A program made the translations under genes and the position numbers. From the NCBI GenBank assembly GCA_029212845.1, contig JARGPD010000023.1:1-42343 (forward strand): a stretch of 42,343 nucleotides of DNA, written 5' to 3'. The DNA is from Planctomycetota bacterium (GTDB taxonomy: Bacteria > Planctomycetota > UBA1135 > GCA-002686595). Below the pieces are notes generated by a model. That model did not search any database. It was not told the DNA's origin and saw only the letters and a program-made list of their open reading frames with translations. Shown here in pieces: positions 33,287 through 41,436 of this stretch. The stretch's first letter is position 1, and every line of letters begins with the position of its first letter.

Positions 33287-34756
33287 ATGAGAACCATCGT
33301 TGTCGTGAGCCGTGAGGGCGACTGGCCCCTCGAGATCCCCGGGGTCGAGGTGGTCCTGGCCAAGGACTACCTGACCGACCCGCGCTGGATCGCCGAGCGC
33401 GGCCTGCGCGCCTTCAACCTGTGCCGCTCGTACCGCTACCAGTCGGCGGGCTACTACGTCTCGCTGCTCGCCGCCGCCCGACGCCAGCGGCCCTTCCCCG
33501 ACCTGATGACCGTGCTCGACATGAAGAGCCGCGCCATGGTCCGGACGGTCGACGAAGAGCTCGACGACCTGATCCAGAAGAGCCTCGGCGAGCTGCGCTC
33601 GGAGCAGTTCGACCTGAGCGTCTACTTCGGCAGCAACACGGCCCGGCGCCATGCGCGCCTGGCCCGCGCCCTCTTCGCGCGCTTTCCCGCGCCCATGTTC
33701 CGGGCCAAGTTCCAGCGCGGCACCCGCTGGCGCCTGACGAGCCTCGCCCCGATCGCCTTCCACGACGTCCCCGACGCCCACCGCCCGAGCCTGATCGAGG
33801 CCGCTACCGAGTACTTCGGCCGCCAGCGCTACCGCTCGCGCGCGCGCAAGGAGACGCGCTTCGACCTGGCGATCCTGCACGACCCGAAGGAGGTCCTGGC
33901 CCCCTCGGACCCCAAGGCCCTCGAGCGCTTCCGCGCCGCCGGCGAAGCGGTCGGCTTCGGCGTCGAGCTGATCGAGCGCGCCGACGGCGGCCGCCTGGCC
34001 GAGTTCGACGCGCTCTTCCTGCGCGAGACGACGGCGGTCAACCACCACACCTTCCGGCTCGCCCACCGGGCCGAGTCCGAGGGCCTCGTCGTGATCGATG
34101 ACCCCGGCTCGATCCTGCGCTGCACCAACAAGGTCTTCCAGACCGAGGCCTTCGCCCAGCGCGGCCTCGCCACGCCGCGCACCATGATCTGCGACCACGT
34201 CGACACCAAGCTCGTCGCCGCCGAGATCGGCTACCCGTGCGTGCTCAAGGTCCCCGACAGCGCCTTCTCCCAGGGCGTCGTCAAGTGCCGCGACGCCCAG
34301 GAGCTCGAGCAGCAGGGCGGTCGCATCCTCGAGGCCAGCGAGCTCCTGCTGGTGCAGGAGTTCACCCCCTCGGACTTCGACTGGCGCATCGGCGTCTTCA
34401 ACGGAAAGCCCCTGTACGCCTGCCGCTACCTGATGGCGCGCAACCACTGGCAGATCGTCAAGCGCAGCGCCAGCGGTCGCATCAGCTACGGGCGCACCGA
34501 GTCGGTGCCCCTCGACGAGGTCCCCAAGAAGGTGGTGCGCCTGGCCGTGCGCGCGGCCGCGACGATCGGCGACGGCCTGTACGGCGTGGACCTCAAGCAG
34601 GTCGGCTCGCGCGCCCTGGTGATCGAGGTCAACGACAACCCCAACATCGACTCCGGCTGCGAGGATGCCATCTTGAAGAGCGAGCTCTACCTGACGATCA
34701 TGCGCGGCTTCCTGGAGCGCGTCGAGCGCAAGAAGGCCGCAGGAGGGCCGCGATGA
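33287..34756 (+). CDS. RimK-like ATP-grasp ligase with N-terminal RLAN-type domain
   Basis: The protein has 489 residues. The N-terminal about 200 residues (IPGVEVVLAKDYLTDPRW, RAFNLCRSYRYQSAGYYVSL, FDLSVYFGSN) match the RLAN domain found ahead of some RimK-like ligases. The C-terminal ATP-grasp region runs from about 230 to 480: LFLRETTAVNHHTFRLAHRA, CTNKVFQTEAFAQRGLATP, CVLKVPDSAFSQGVVK, LLVQEFTPSDFDWRIGV, and the Mg-binding end VIEVNDNPNIDSGCED. Such enzymes activate a carboxylate as acyl phosphate and join it to an amine. The substrate cannot be read from sequence. Its stop overlaps the next start as ATGA, so it is coupled to the GCS2-type ligase. Confidence 0.9.
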   Translation: MRTIVVVSREGDWPLEIPGVEVVLAKDYLTDPRWIAERGLRAFNLCRSYRYQSAGYYVSLLAAARRQRPFPDLMTVLDMKSRAMVRTVDEELDDLIQKSLGELRSEQFDLSVYFGSNTARRHARLARALFARFPAPMFRAKFQRGTRWRLTSLAPIAFHDVPDAHRPSLIEAATEYFGRQRYRSRARKETRFDLAILHDPKEVLAPSDPKALERFRAAGEAVGFGVELIERADGGRLAEFDALFLRETTAVNHHTFRLAHRAESEGLVVIDDPGSILRCTNKVFQTEAFAQRGLATPRTMICDHVDTKLVAAEIGYPCVLKVPDSAFSQGVVKCRDAQELEQQGGRILEASELLLVQEFTPSDFDWRIGVFNGKPLYACRYLMARNHWQIVKRSASGRISYGRTESVPLDEVPKKVVRLAVRAAATIGDGLYGVDLKQVGSRALVIEVNDNPNIDSGCEDAILKSELYLTIMRGFLERVERKKAAGGPR

Positions 34757-36012
34757 GCGGGCTCCGGCTCTTCGAGGGCTTCGGCATCGAGATCGAGTCG
34801 ATGGTCGTGCACCAGGACTCCCTGGACGTGCGGCCGGTCGTCGACGCCCTCTTGCGCGATGCGACCGGTGCCGACGAGTGGGTCGAGGACCACGACGACG
34901 GCGCGATCGGCTGGTCCAACGAGCTGGTCAACCACGTGGTCGAGCTCAAGACCAACGGGCCGGCGCCCGGACTGGGCGGGCTCGCCGGCGAGTTCCAAGC
35001 CAGCGCGCGCCGCGCGAACGCGCTGCTCGCCCCGCGCTCAGCGCAGCTGATGCCCACCGGCATGCACCCCTGGATGGACCCGCGCAAGGAGGCCCAGCTC
35101 TGGCCCCACGACACGGGTCCGGTCTACCGCGCCTACGACCAGCTGTTCGACTGCCACCGCCATGGCTGGGCCAACCTCCAGAGCGTGCACCTGAACCTGT
35201 CCTTCCAGGGCGACGAGGAGCTCGCGGCCCTGCTCGCCGCCGTGCGCATCGTGCTGCCCCTGGTCCCGGCCCTCGCGGCCAGCTCGCCCTTCGTCGAGGG
35301 ACGCGCCACGGGCCTCTTGGACAACCGCCTCGAGGTCTACCGCACCAACGCCGAGCGCACGCCCGGGATGACTGGCGACGTGATCCCCGAGCCGATCTTC
35401 GGCGCGGACGAGTACCGCGCGCGCATCCTCGGGGCCATCGACCAGGAGCTCGCCGCCCTCGGCGCGGACGAGGTCCTCCGCGGCCAGGAGTGGACCAACG
35501 CCCGCGGCGCGATCGTGCGCTTCGACCGCATGGCGATCGAGGTGCGCCTGATCGACGCCCAGGAGTGCGCCGCCGCCGACCTGGCCGTGGCTGCCGCGGT
35601 CTCCGACCTGGTACGGCGCCTGATCGAAGGCGGTCCCAGCGGCACCTGGGCCAGCACCCAAGCGCAGCGCGAGGTCGCGACCGCGCCCCTCGCCGAGCTG
35701 CTCGTGCGGGCGATCGCCAACGGACCGGCCACGCCCCTCGAGGGTCTCGGCTATGCCGAGCTGTTCGGGCTCGGTAGCGCCCGGCTCGCGACCGTCGGCG
35801 AGCTGCTCGAGCGCGTGCTCCGGCCCGGGCTCGATGAGGGCCTCGGCGACGCGCCAGAGCTGGTCGCTCCGCTCGAGCTGATCCTGCGCGACGGCACCCT
35901 GTCCCAGCGTATCCTCGCCGCGACCGGTCCCAAGCCGACGCGCGCCGAGCTGCGCCGGGTGTACGCCGAGCTGTGCGCCTGCCAGGCCGAGGGGCAGAGC
36001 TTCCGCCCATGA
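34753..36012 (+). CDS. GCS2-type glutamate-cysteine ligase-like carboxylate-amine ligase
   Basis: The protein has 419 residues. It resembles the GCS2/YbdK branch of ATP-dependent carboxylate-amine ligases. The start of the fold is FEGFGIEIESMVV (the family's E-x-E glutamate/metal site). It continues with NELVNHVVELKTNGP, PTGMHPWMDP, NLQSVHLNLSFQGDEEL, ALAASSPFVEGRATGLLDNR and VRFDRMAIEVRLIDAQECAA, all in GCS2 order. Family enzymes form gamma-glutamyl amides, such as gamma-glutamylcysteine, through an acyl phosphate. The length exceeds YbdK (about 370) by a helical C-terminal segment. ATGA overlaps at both ends tie it to the ATP-grasp gene and the amidohydrolase gene. Confidence 0.88.
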   Translation: MSGLRLFEGFGIEIESMVVHQDSLDVRPVVDALLRDATGADEWVEDHDDGAIGWSNELVNHVVELKTNGPAPGLGGLAGEFQASARRANALLAPRSAQLMPTGMHPWMDPRKEAQLWPHDTGPVYRAYDQLFDCHRHGWANLQSVHLNLSFQGDEELAALLAAVRIVLPLVPALAASSPFVEGRATGLLDNRLEVYRTNAERTPGMTGDVIPEPIFGADEYRARILGAIDQELAALGADEVLRGQEWTNARGAIVRFDRMAIEVRLIDAQECAAADLAVAAAVSDLVRRLIEGGPSGTWASTQAQREVATAPLAELLVRAIANGPATPLEGLGYAELFGLGSARLATVGELLERVLRPGLDEGLGDAPELVAPLELILRDGTLSQRILAATGPKPTRAELRRVYAELCACQAEGQSFRP

Positions 36013-36698
36013 ACCTGGTGCTGTCCGCCGAGCATGGCGGCAACCGCGTCCCGGTCCGCTACCGCCCCGACTTCGTCGGCGCCGAGGACGTCCTCGCCAG
36101 CCATGCCGGCTGGGACATCGGCTCCGACGTCCTGGCCCGCAAGCTCGCGCGGGCGACCGGCGCGCCGCTGATCCTAGCGCGCACCACGCGCCTGCTCGTC
36201 GAGCTCAACCGCTCGCTCGGCCACCGCGCCTTGTTCTCGCGCTTCGTCAGCCACCACGGGGACGCGGAGCGCACGCGCATCCTCGCACAGCACTACCACC
36301 CCCACCGCGACGCCGTCGAAGCCGCCGTCGAGGCCGCCCCGCGCGGCCCCGTCCTGCACCTCTCGGTGCACAGCTTCACGCCCACCTGGGAGGGGCTCGA
36401 GCGCGGCATCGACGTCGCGCTGCTGTACGACCCCAAGCGCGAGCGTGAGCGCGCCTTCGCGAGCGCCTTCCTGGGCGAGCTCGGCCGGCGTGAGGGGAGC
36501 CTGCGCCTGGCGCGCAACCGCCCCTACCGCGGCACCGCCGACGGCCTGACCACGCACCTGCGCCGCCGGCTGCCCGAGGCCCGCTACCTAGGGATCGAGC
36601 TCGAGGTCTCCCAGGCCTTCGCAAAGGGTCCCCCGGCACCCTGGCGCCAGCTCCAGCAGCAGCTCGCGGAGACCTTCGTCGCCGTGCTCGACCGCTAG
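36009..36698 (+). CDS. N-formylglutamate amidohydrolase family protein
   Basis: The protein has 229 residues. Family motifs are the N-terminal LVLSAEHGGNRVPVRYRP, LLVELNRSLGHRALFSRF, VLHLSVHSFTP and a conserved NRPYRGTADGLTTHLRR. In histidine breakdown (HutG) the enzyme hydrolyses N-formylglutamate, with Zn ligands in the EHGG and HSF regions. Here no hut gene is present; the neighbours are amide-forming ligases, so it probably hydrolyses a related N-acyl amide or peptide. The start at 36009 overlaps the preceding stop as ATGA, and it is the last gene of the operon. It is convergent with the Gfo/Idh gene, with 54 bases between. Confidence 0.9.
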   Translation: MNLVLSAEHGGNRVPVRYRPDFVGAEDVLASHAGWDIGSDVLARKLARATGAPLILARTTRLLVELNRSLGHRALFSRFVSHHGDAERTRILAQHYHPHRDAVEAAVEAAPRGPVLHLSVHSFTPTWEGLERGIDVALLYDPKRERERAFASAFLGELGRREGSLRLARNRPYRGTADGLTTHLRRRLPEARYLGIELEVSQAFAKGPPAPWRQLQQQLAETFVAVLDR

Positions 36699-36752
36699 GG
36701 GTGCGGGTGCGAGCCGTGGCGGCGGCTTCGGGTCAGCATCCCAGCGCGCCGC

Positions 36753-38117
36753 TCACAGCCCCTTCGGCTGCCAGCCCTCGCGGTACTCGCCCGCGACCAG
36801 GGCGTCGGCCTGCTCGTCGCCGAAGCTCTGCTCGGCGCTGTCCCAGGCCAGCTCGCGGCCCTGGAAGCAGCCGGCGACGACCCCCACGAGCACGGCCTCG
36901 GTCAGGGGTCCCGAGTAGCTGAAGGGCGTCGTGGTCTGGCCCTCGCCGCGGCAGGCGTCGGTCCACTCATGGTAGTGGTTCCGATCAGGGAGCTCGACCA
37001 GCTCGACCGGCTTGGGCTCGCCGTCTTGGTAGCAGACCGGCGCGCTCCAGTGCGGGATCACCATCACGCCCTCCTCGCCGACGAGGAACGAGCCCGCGCC
37101 CGGGAGCGAGGTGCCGCCAGGCAGCTGGGCGCGGCTGGCGTCCGGGCGGCTGGCGGCGCTGCCGTCGGTCCAGCGCATCGGCAGGTCGCCGGCGGTCTGG
37201 TCCGTACCGGGGAACACGAAACGGATGTCGCTGTCGGTGGCGAAGGTCTCGGCGTGGTGCTGGGGCCCGCGCGAGACGACCGACTTCGGCGCGCCGATGC
37301 CGAGCGCCCCGAAGACCGGGTCGAAGATGTGGCAGCCCATGTCGCCGAGGGTGCCGCAGCCGAAGTCCTTCCAGCCGCGCCAGCTCGCGGGGTGGTAGCC
37401 GGGCGCAAAGGGCCGCGCGGGTGCGCCGCCGAGCCACAGGTCCCAGTCGAGGTGCGCAGGCGCCTCGCTCGCCGCCTCCGGTCGGCCTGTCGCGGGCCCG
37501 CCCCACGACTTCGACACCCACAGGTGCGCCTCCTTGACCTTGCCGATCACGCCCGAGCGCAGGGTCGCCACCGCGGTCCGGTAGGCGCCGTGGCTGTGGA
37601 TCTGCGTGCCCATCTGGGTCACCACGCCTTGGCTCGCTGCGACGCGCGCCATCGCGCGGCACTCGCGCAGGTCGTGGGCGATCGGCTTCTGGCAGTAGAC
37701 GTGCTTGCCGAGGCTCATCGCCGCGAGGGCGATCGGCGCGTGCATGTGGTCGGGGGTCGAGACCGAGACCGCGTCGATGTCCGCGTGCAGCTCGTCGAAG
37801 AGCCGCCGCCAGTCGCTGAAGGTGCGCGCCCCAGCGTGCTTGGCCGCCGCGCTGCCGAGCCGGTTCGCGTCCACGTCGCACAGGGCCACGATGCGCACGT
37901 TGCGGCCGCTCGCGATGCTGCCGAGGTCGCTGGCGCCCATGCCGCCGACGCCGATGCAAGCGACGTTGAGCAGCTCGGCCGGGCTGCCTTGGCCGAGGAT
38001 CAGCGGACCCGCGAAGGCCGACGGCGCCAGGGCCGCTCCGGTGACCACACCGGTCGCCTTGAGGAAGCGTCGTCGGGACAGGCGGGAGGAGGCGCTCGGC
38101 GGAGGCTGGTCGGACAT
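36753..38117 (-). CDS. Tat-exported Gfo/Idh/MocA family oxidoreductase
   Basis: The protein has 454 residues. A twin-arginine signal (SRRRFLKATGVVTGAALAPS, residues about 15-35) directs export in folded form, common for this family in planctomycetes. The Rossmann domain has ACIGVGGMGASDLGSIASG and VRIVALCDVD. The catalytic-region motif is YCQKPIAHDL (Gln in place of the usual Glu of EKP), and the C-terminal domain contains FGCGTLGDMGCHIFDP. Such enzymes use tightly bound NAD(P) on sugars or related compounds; some act as glycosidases. The start at 38117 is preferred to 38129 because GGA lies about 10 bases upstream of it. It is divergent from the small membrane protein at 38280. Confidence 0.9.
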   Translation of the reverse strand: MSDQPPPSASSRLSRRRFLKATGVVTGAALAPSAFAGPLILGQGSPAELLNVACIGVGGMGASDLGSIASGRNVRIVALCDVDANRLGSAAAKHAGARTFSDWRRLFDELHADIDAVSVSTPDHMHAPIALAAMSLGKHVYCQKPIAHDLRECRAMARVAASQGVVTQMGTQIHSHGAYRTAVATLRSGVIGKVKEAHLWVSKSWGGPATGRPEAASEAPAHLDWDLWLGGAPARPFAPGYHPASWRGWKDFGCGTLGDMGCHIFDPVFGALGIGAPKSVVSRGPQHHAETFATDSDIRFVFPGTDQTAGDLPMRWTDGSAASRPDASRAQLPGGTSLPGAGSFLVGEEGVMVIPHWSAPVCYQDGEPKPVELVELPDRNHYHEWTDACRGEGQTTTPFSYSGPLTEAVLVGVVAGCFQGRELAWDSAEQSFGDEQADALVAGEYREGWQPKGL

Positions 38118-38279
38118 GCTCGTTTCCATGGAGGGAGGGGCTTCGGATCGACGCCCGCGGGCGCAGCGCGAGCCTACCACCCGCTTCGCTCCCCCCGCCA
38201 TGACCACGCCGCGCCGAGGCGGGCTCGAGCACCTGAAAAGGACCTGAATGGCGGCTGTGAGTCCGCGTAGGATGTCCCC

Positions 38280-38570
38280 ATGCCTTGTCTCTTCGGTTGT
38301 GCCCTGTTCGGCTTCCCGCGCATCGCGTTGCTCGGGCTGCTGATCACCGGCACCTACATCCACGACGCCCTCGCCGTCCACGGCATGGGCAGCTTGGCCC
38401 TGGTTGCTGGGGTCTTGTTCCTGCCCTGGACGACCCTCGCCCTGGCCTGGACGACCCACCGCACGGACGGCGACCTGGCCACCTGGTCCTGGATCCTGAT
38501 CATCATCGCCGTCGTGGTCGACCTCGGCGCGACGAAGGGTGGAGCCAGCGCGAGCGCCTCCAAGGACTGA
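38280..38570 (+). CDS. Small membrane protein, function unknown
   Basis: The protein has 96 residues and three hydrophobic segments at about residues 5-28, 37-60 and 68-84, with short polar turns (HRTDGDLATW) and a Ser/Ala/Lys tail (TKGGASASASKD). It has two Cys near the N-terminus. Third positions are G/C-rich in this frame. The ATG is directly preceded by GTCCCC with no Shine-Dalgarno. I recognise no family. It is convergent with the serine hydrolase gene, with 25 bases between. Confidence 0.6.
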   Translation: MPCLFGCALFGFPRIALLGLLITGTYIHDALAVHGMGSLALVAGVLFLPWTTLALAWTTHRTDGDLATWSWILIIIAVVVDLGATKGGASASASKD

Positions 38571-38595
38571 GTCCGGGCGAGCCCCCGGGGCGGCC

Positions 38596-39735
38596 CTACT
38601 CCGTGGGCCCGAGGAAGTCCTCGATCAGGGTGCCGACGGCCGCGTCGCAGACGGCGGAGGCCTCGGCTCCCGCCATGTTGGTCATGGCCACCGCCGCGAA
38701 GCCGCGCTCGGGTGCCAGCCAGATCACGGTGTAGAACATGGTGTTGGAGCCGGCGTGGGTCAGGGCCGTCCCGCCGGCCCAGGCGCGCTGGGCGGTGAAC
38801 CAGCCCATGGCGTAGCTGCCGCCCTCGGGCGGGGTGTGCAGGCGCGCGAGGCTGGCGGGCTCGAGCAGGCCTGCCTGCGCGCCGAGGTGGAGCCGGACGT
38901 AGCGCGCGAGGTCGGCAGCGCTGAGGTGCACGGCTCCGGCCGGGGCGATCGCGCGCGGGTTGTCGCCGGCGGGCTCGGGCTCGACCGGAGCGAGGGTCCC
39001 GCGTCGCACGCTGTGCCCATAGGGTTGGTCGACCTGGCCCCCCGTCGCCGGGGCGCGGAAGCCAGCAGTCGTCAGGCCGAGGGGCACGAACAGGCGCGCG
39101 GCTAGGAGCTCTTCGAAGGGCACGCCAGCGAGCTGCTCGAGCATCGCGCCCGCGATCGCGAAGCCGGTGTTCGAGTACTCGAAGGTGGTGCCGGGAGGGT
39201 GGGCGAGGGGCTGGGCGACGGTGGCCTCGACCAGGCGGCGGCGCATCGCGGTCGGCGTGTCGGCCTCGGCCCACAGCTCGTCCCACAGGGCCGGGGGGAC
39301 CGCGGTGGCCATGCCGCCGGTGTTGGTCAAGAGCTGGTCGAGGCGCACGCCGCGCGCGGCCTCGTCGAAGTCGAAGCCCGGGAAGACATCCTCGATGGTC
39401 GTGCCCCAGTCGAGCAGACCCTCGTCGACCAGGATCGCGGCCACGGTCGCGGTCATCGACTTGGTGCACGAGCCGATGTGGAAGGCGTCGGCGGCGGTGA
39501 CGGGCTCGGTCGAGTCGATCCGGCGCAGGCCCGCGGCGCCCGTGCCGACGAGCTCGCCATCGACGACCACGGCCAGGGAGAGGGCCGGCAGGTCGGTGCC
39601 CTCGAGCAGCGCGGCGGCGGTCGCGGTGAGGTCGGTCAGGACGGTGGGATCCGCGGTCCTCGGCCCTTGGCAGGCAGCGAGGGCCAGGGGGACGAGCAGC
39701 GCTAGCTGGGCGGTCGACTTGGTGAGGCTTCGCAT
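38596..39735 (-). CDS. Class C beta-lactamase-like serine hydrolase lipoprotein
   Basis: The protein has 379 residues. A lipoprotein signal (STAQLALLVPLALAAC, Cys22) anchors it outside the cytoplasm. Active-site motifs of the beta-lactamase/transpeptidase-like family are intact: Ser89-x-x-Lys92 (GSCTKSMTA), Tyr187-Ser-Asn189 (FEYSNTGFAIAG) and THAGSN in place of the KTG triad near the end. Nearby features LDQLLTNTGGM and PLGLTTAGF are family-typical. HxG in place of KTG points to an esterase, D-aminopeptidase or peptidoglycan-related enzyme more than to drug resistance. The start at 39735 gives the cleanest signal; an in-frame ATG seven codons earlier is possible. Confidence 0.88.
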   Translation of the reverse strand: MRSLTKSTAQLALLVPLALAACQGPRTADPTVLTDLTATAAALLEGTDLPALSLAVVVDGELVGTGAAGLRRIDSTEPVTAADAFHIGSCTKSMTATVAAILVDEGLLDWGTTIEDVFPGFDFDEAARGVRLDQLLTNTGGMATAVPPALWDELWAEADTPTAMRRRLVEATVAQPLAHPPGTTFEYSNTGFAIAGAMLEQLAGVPFEELLAARLFVPLGLTTAGFRAPATGGQVDQPYGHSVRRGTLAPVEPEPAGDNPRAIAPAGAVHLSAADLARYVRLHLGAQAGLLEPASLARLHTPPEGGSYAMGWFTAQRAWAGGTALTHAGSNTMFYTVIWLAPERGFAAVAMTNMAGAEASAVCDAAVGTLIEDFLGPTE

Positions 39736-39857
39736 GTTGGCTGGAAGTTGGCACATCGGCGCGCCCTGCCCAAGGCTGGTCCTGGCGAATCGACGAGGGG
39801 TTATGCTGCTGCGCGTCGCAGGCCCGGGAGCTCGTAGCTGCCACCCGCGGCGCCACC

Positions 39858-40553
39858 ATGCTGCTCCTCGCCCAGGTCCACGCACTACCCGGCTTCTTCG
39901 AGCCGTTCAGCGCCATCACGCACCTCGTGGGCGCCGTGGTGTGCGGCTACCTCAGCGTCCGCCTAGCCCTTTGCGCCCGCGGCCACCCGGGTCGCGTCCT
40001 GGCCCTTTCCATCTTTGGCGCTACCAGCGTCCTGCTGCTCTCGATGAGCGGCGTCTACCACATGCTCCCGGCGGGCTCGACCGCACGTGCGGTGATGGGC
40101 CGCCTCGACCAGTCCGCGATCTTCGCCCTGATCGCGGGCACCCACACGCCGGTCCAGTGCCTCTTCTTCCGCGGCTTCGCGCGCTGGAGCGTGCTCGTCT
40201 TCCTGTGGGCCGTGGCCGCGACCGGCATCACGCTCTTCAGCGTCTTCTACCACGAGCTACCGCCGGGGCTCGGCATCGCGGTGTACCTCGCCATGGGCTG
40301 GATCGTGGGCTCGACCGGGCTGGTGATCTGGCGCCGCGAAGGCACCGGCCGCATCCGCGACCTGCTCCTCGGCGGCCTCTGCTACACCGTCGGCGCGGTG
40401 CTGCTCGGCCTCGGCTGGCCGACCCTGATCCCGGGTGTCGTCGGGCCCCACGAGCTCTGGCACGTGGCCGTCTTGGGTGCCCTCGCCCTGCACTGGCGCT
40501 TCTTCTTCGGCGTGGCCCGCGAGCCCATGCACGGACCGCTCGGCCCGGCCTGA
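39858..40553 (+). CDS. Hemolysin III/PAQR family membrane protein
   Basis: The protein has 231 residues and seven hydrophobic segments, the normal size of bacterial YqfA/Hly-III proteins. The PAQR zinc-site pattern is present: LSMSGVYHMLPAGS in TM2/3, RLDQSAIFALIAGTHTPVQC, and GPHELWHVAVLGALALHW near the end, supplying His, Asp and two His ligands. In eukaryotes such folds act as ceramidase-like receptors; the bacterial role is unsettled, possibly lipid or membrane homeostasis. It is preceded by a short gap from the divergent serine hydrolase gene. Its stop is 23 bases from the convergent phosphatase gene, with no obvious terminator. Confidence 0.92.
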   Translation: MLLLAQVHALPGFFEPFSAITHLVGAVVCGYLSVRLALCARGHPGRVLALSIFGATSVLLLSMSGVYHMLPAGSTARAVMGRLDQSAIFALIAGTHTPVQCLFFRGFARWSVLVFLWAVAATGITLFSVFYHELPPGLGIAVYLAMGWIVGSTGLVIWRREGTGRIRDLLLGGLCYTVGAVLLGLGWPTLIPGVVGPHELWHVAVLGALALHWRFFFGVAREPMHGPLGPA

Positions 40554-40576
40554 GGCTTGGCGCGAGTCAGCCCGAG

Positions 40577-41425
40577 TCACTTCCGCGCGCGCACCGAGCT
40601 ACGCCGGTACAGCAGCAGCGTCAGGTCGTCGGGCTTGCTCGGGTGCCCGTCCTCGGGCGTGTTCATGCGCGCGCTGGCCAGGTCCATCAGGCGCCGGGCC
40701 GCGAGCTCGAGCGGCCCCTTGCGGACCAGCTCGATGATCTCCTCGAGCCGCAGGTTGTCCGACAAGCCGTCACTGCACAAGAGCAGCGTGTCGCGCGCGG
40801 CGACGGGTGTCGTGGGGCCGAGCTCGATGCGCAGACCCTCGAACCCGAGGTAGTTCGAGACGACGTGTAGCTCCTCGTGGTGCAGGGCGTCCTCGGCCTC
40901 GAGCAGGCCCGCCTCGACCGCGTAGCCCGTCGGCGAGTGCGGGATCGTCAGGGCCTTCACGCGGCCCCGCTGCCCGACGTGCAGGGCCATCGAGTCGCCG
41001 ACGTGCACGGTGCGGGCGAGCCCGTCGCGCAGGACCACAGCGGCCAGGGTCACCCCGGCACCGACGCCCAAGCCGAGCACGGCGCGGTTGGCGTCCTCGA
41101 TGCCGTCGACCAGGTCGCTGCGCAGGCGCGCTTCGTCGTCCTCGGCCGCGTTCATGCGCGCCGCGATCGCCTCGAGCGCCACGCGCGTCGCGCTCACCCC
41201 CGAGCTCTGGCCGCCCATGCCGTCCGCCACGGCCAGCACGGCGCCGGCACCCCGGCGCAGCATGGCGGCTCCGTCCTCGTTGGCAGCCTTGCCCGGCCCC
41301 GGGCGCGAGCACAAGACCGCGCGACCGTCGGCCAGCTCGAGCGAGACCACCGCAGGGTCGTCGTGCTCGAGCCAGAGGCCGGCCGGGCTGGTCGGGTCGT
41401 CGGGAGTCGTGGGAGCGGTCGGCAT
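40577..41425 (-). CDS. PP2C family Ser/Thr protein phosphatase
   Basis: The protein has 282 residues. PP2C/PPM motifs are in order: GKAANEDGAAM (metal Asp), LAVADGMGGQSSG, TVHVGDSMALHV, LLLCSDGLSDNL and KPDDLTLLLYRR, which provide the acidic residues that bind two Mg/Mn ions. There is no signal peptide and no transmembrane segment, so it is soluble. It begins 11 bases after the stop of a Hanks-type kinase, so the two form a kinase-phosphatase pair controlling a common set of targets or each other. The C-terminal end is basic (RSSVRARK). Confidence 0.93.
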   Translation of the reverse strand: MPTAPTTPDDPTSPAGLWLEHDDPAVVSLELADGRAVLCSRPGPGKAANEDGAAMLRRGAGAVLAVADGMGGQSSGVSATRVALEAIAARMNAAEDDEARLRSDLVDGIEDANRAVLGLGVGAGVTLAAVVLRDGLARTVHVGDSMALHVGQRGRVKALTIPHSPTGYAVEAGLLEAEDALHHEELHVVSNYLGFEGLRIELGPTTPVAARDTLLLCSDGLSDNLRLEEIIELVRKGPLELAARRLMDLASARMNTPEDGHPSKPDDLTLLLYRRSSVRARK

Positions 41426-41436
41426 GGTGTGGGCCC

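Noticed and set aside
36699-36752. Possible terminator AGCCG/CGGCT between the convergent amidohydrolase and Gfo/Idh genes
   Set aside because: Only a 5-bp stem, no T tract, and similar short stems occur by chance throughout.
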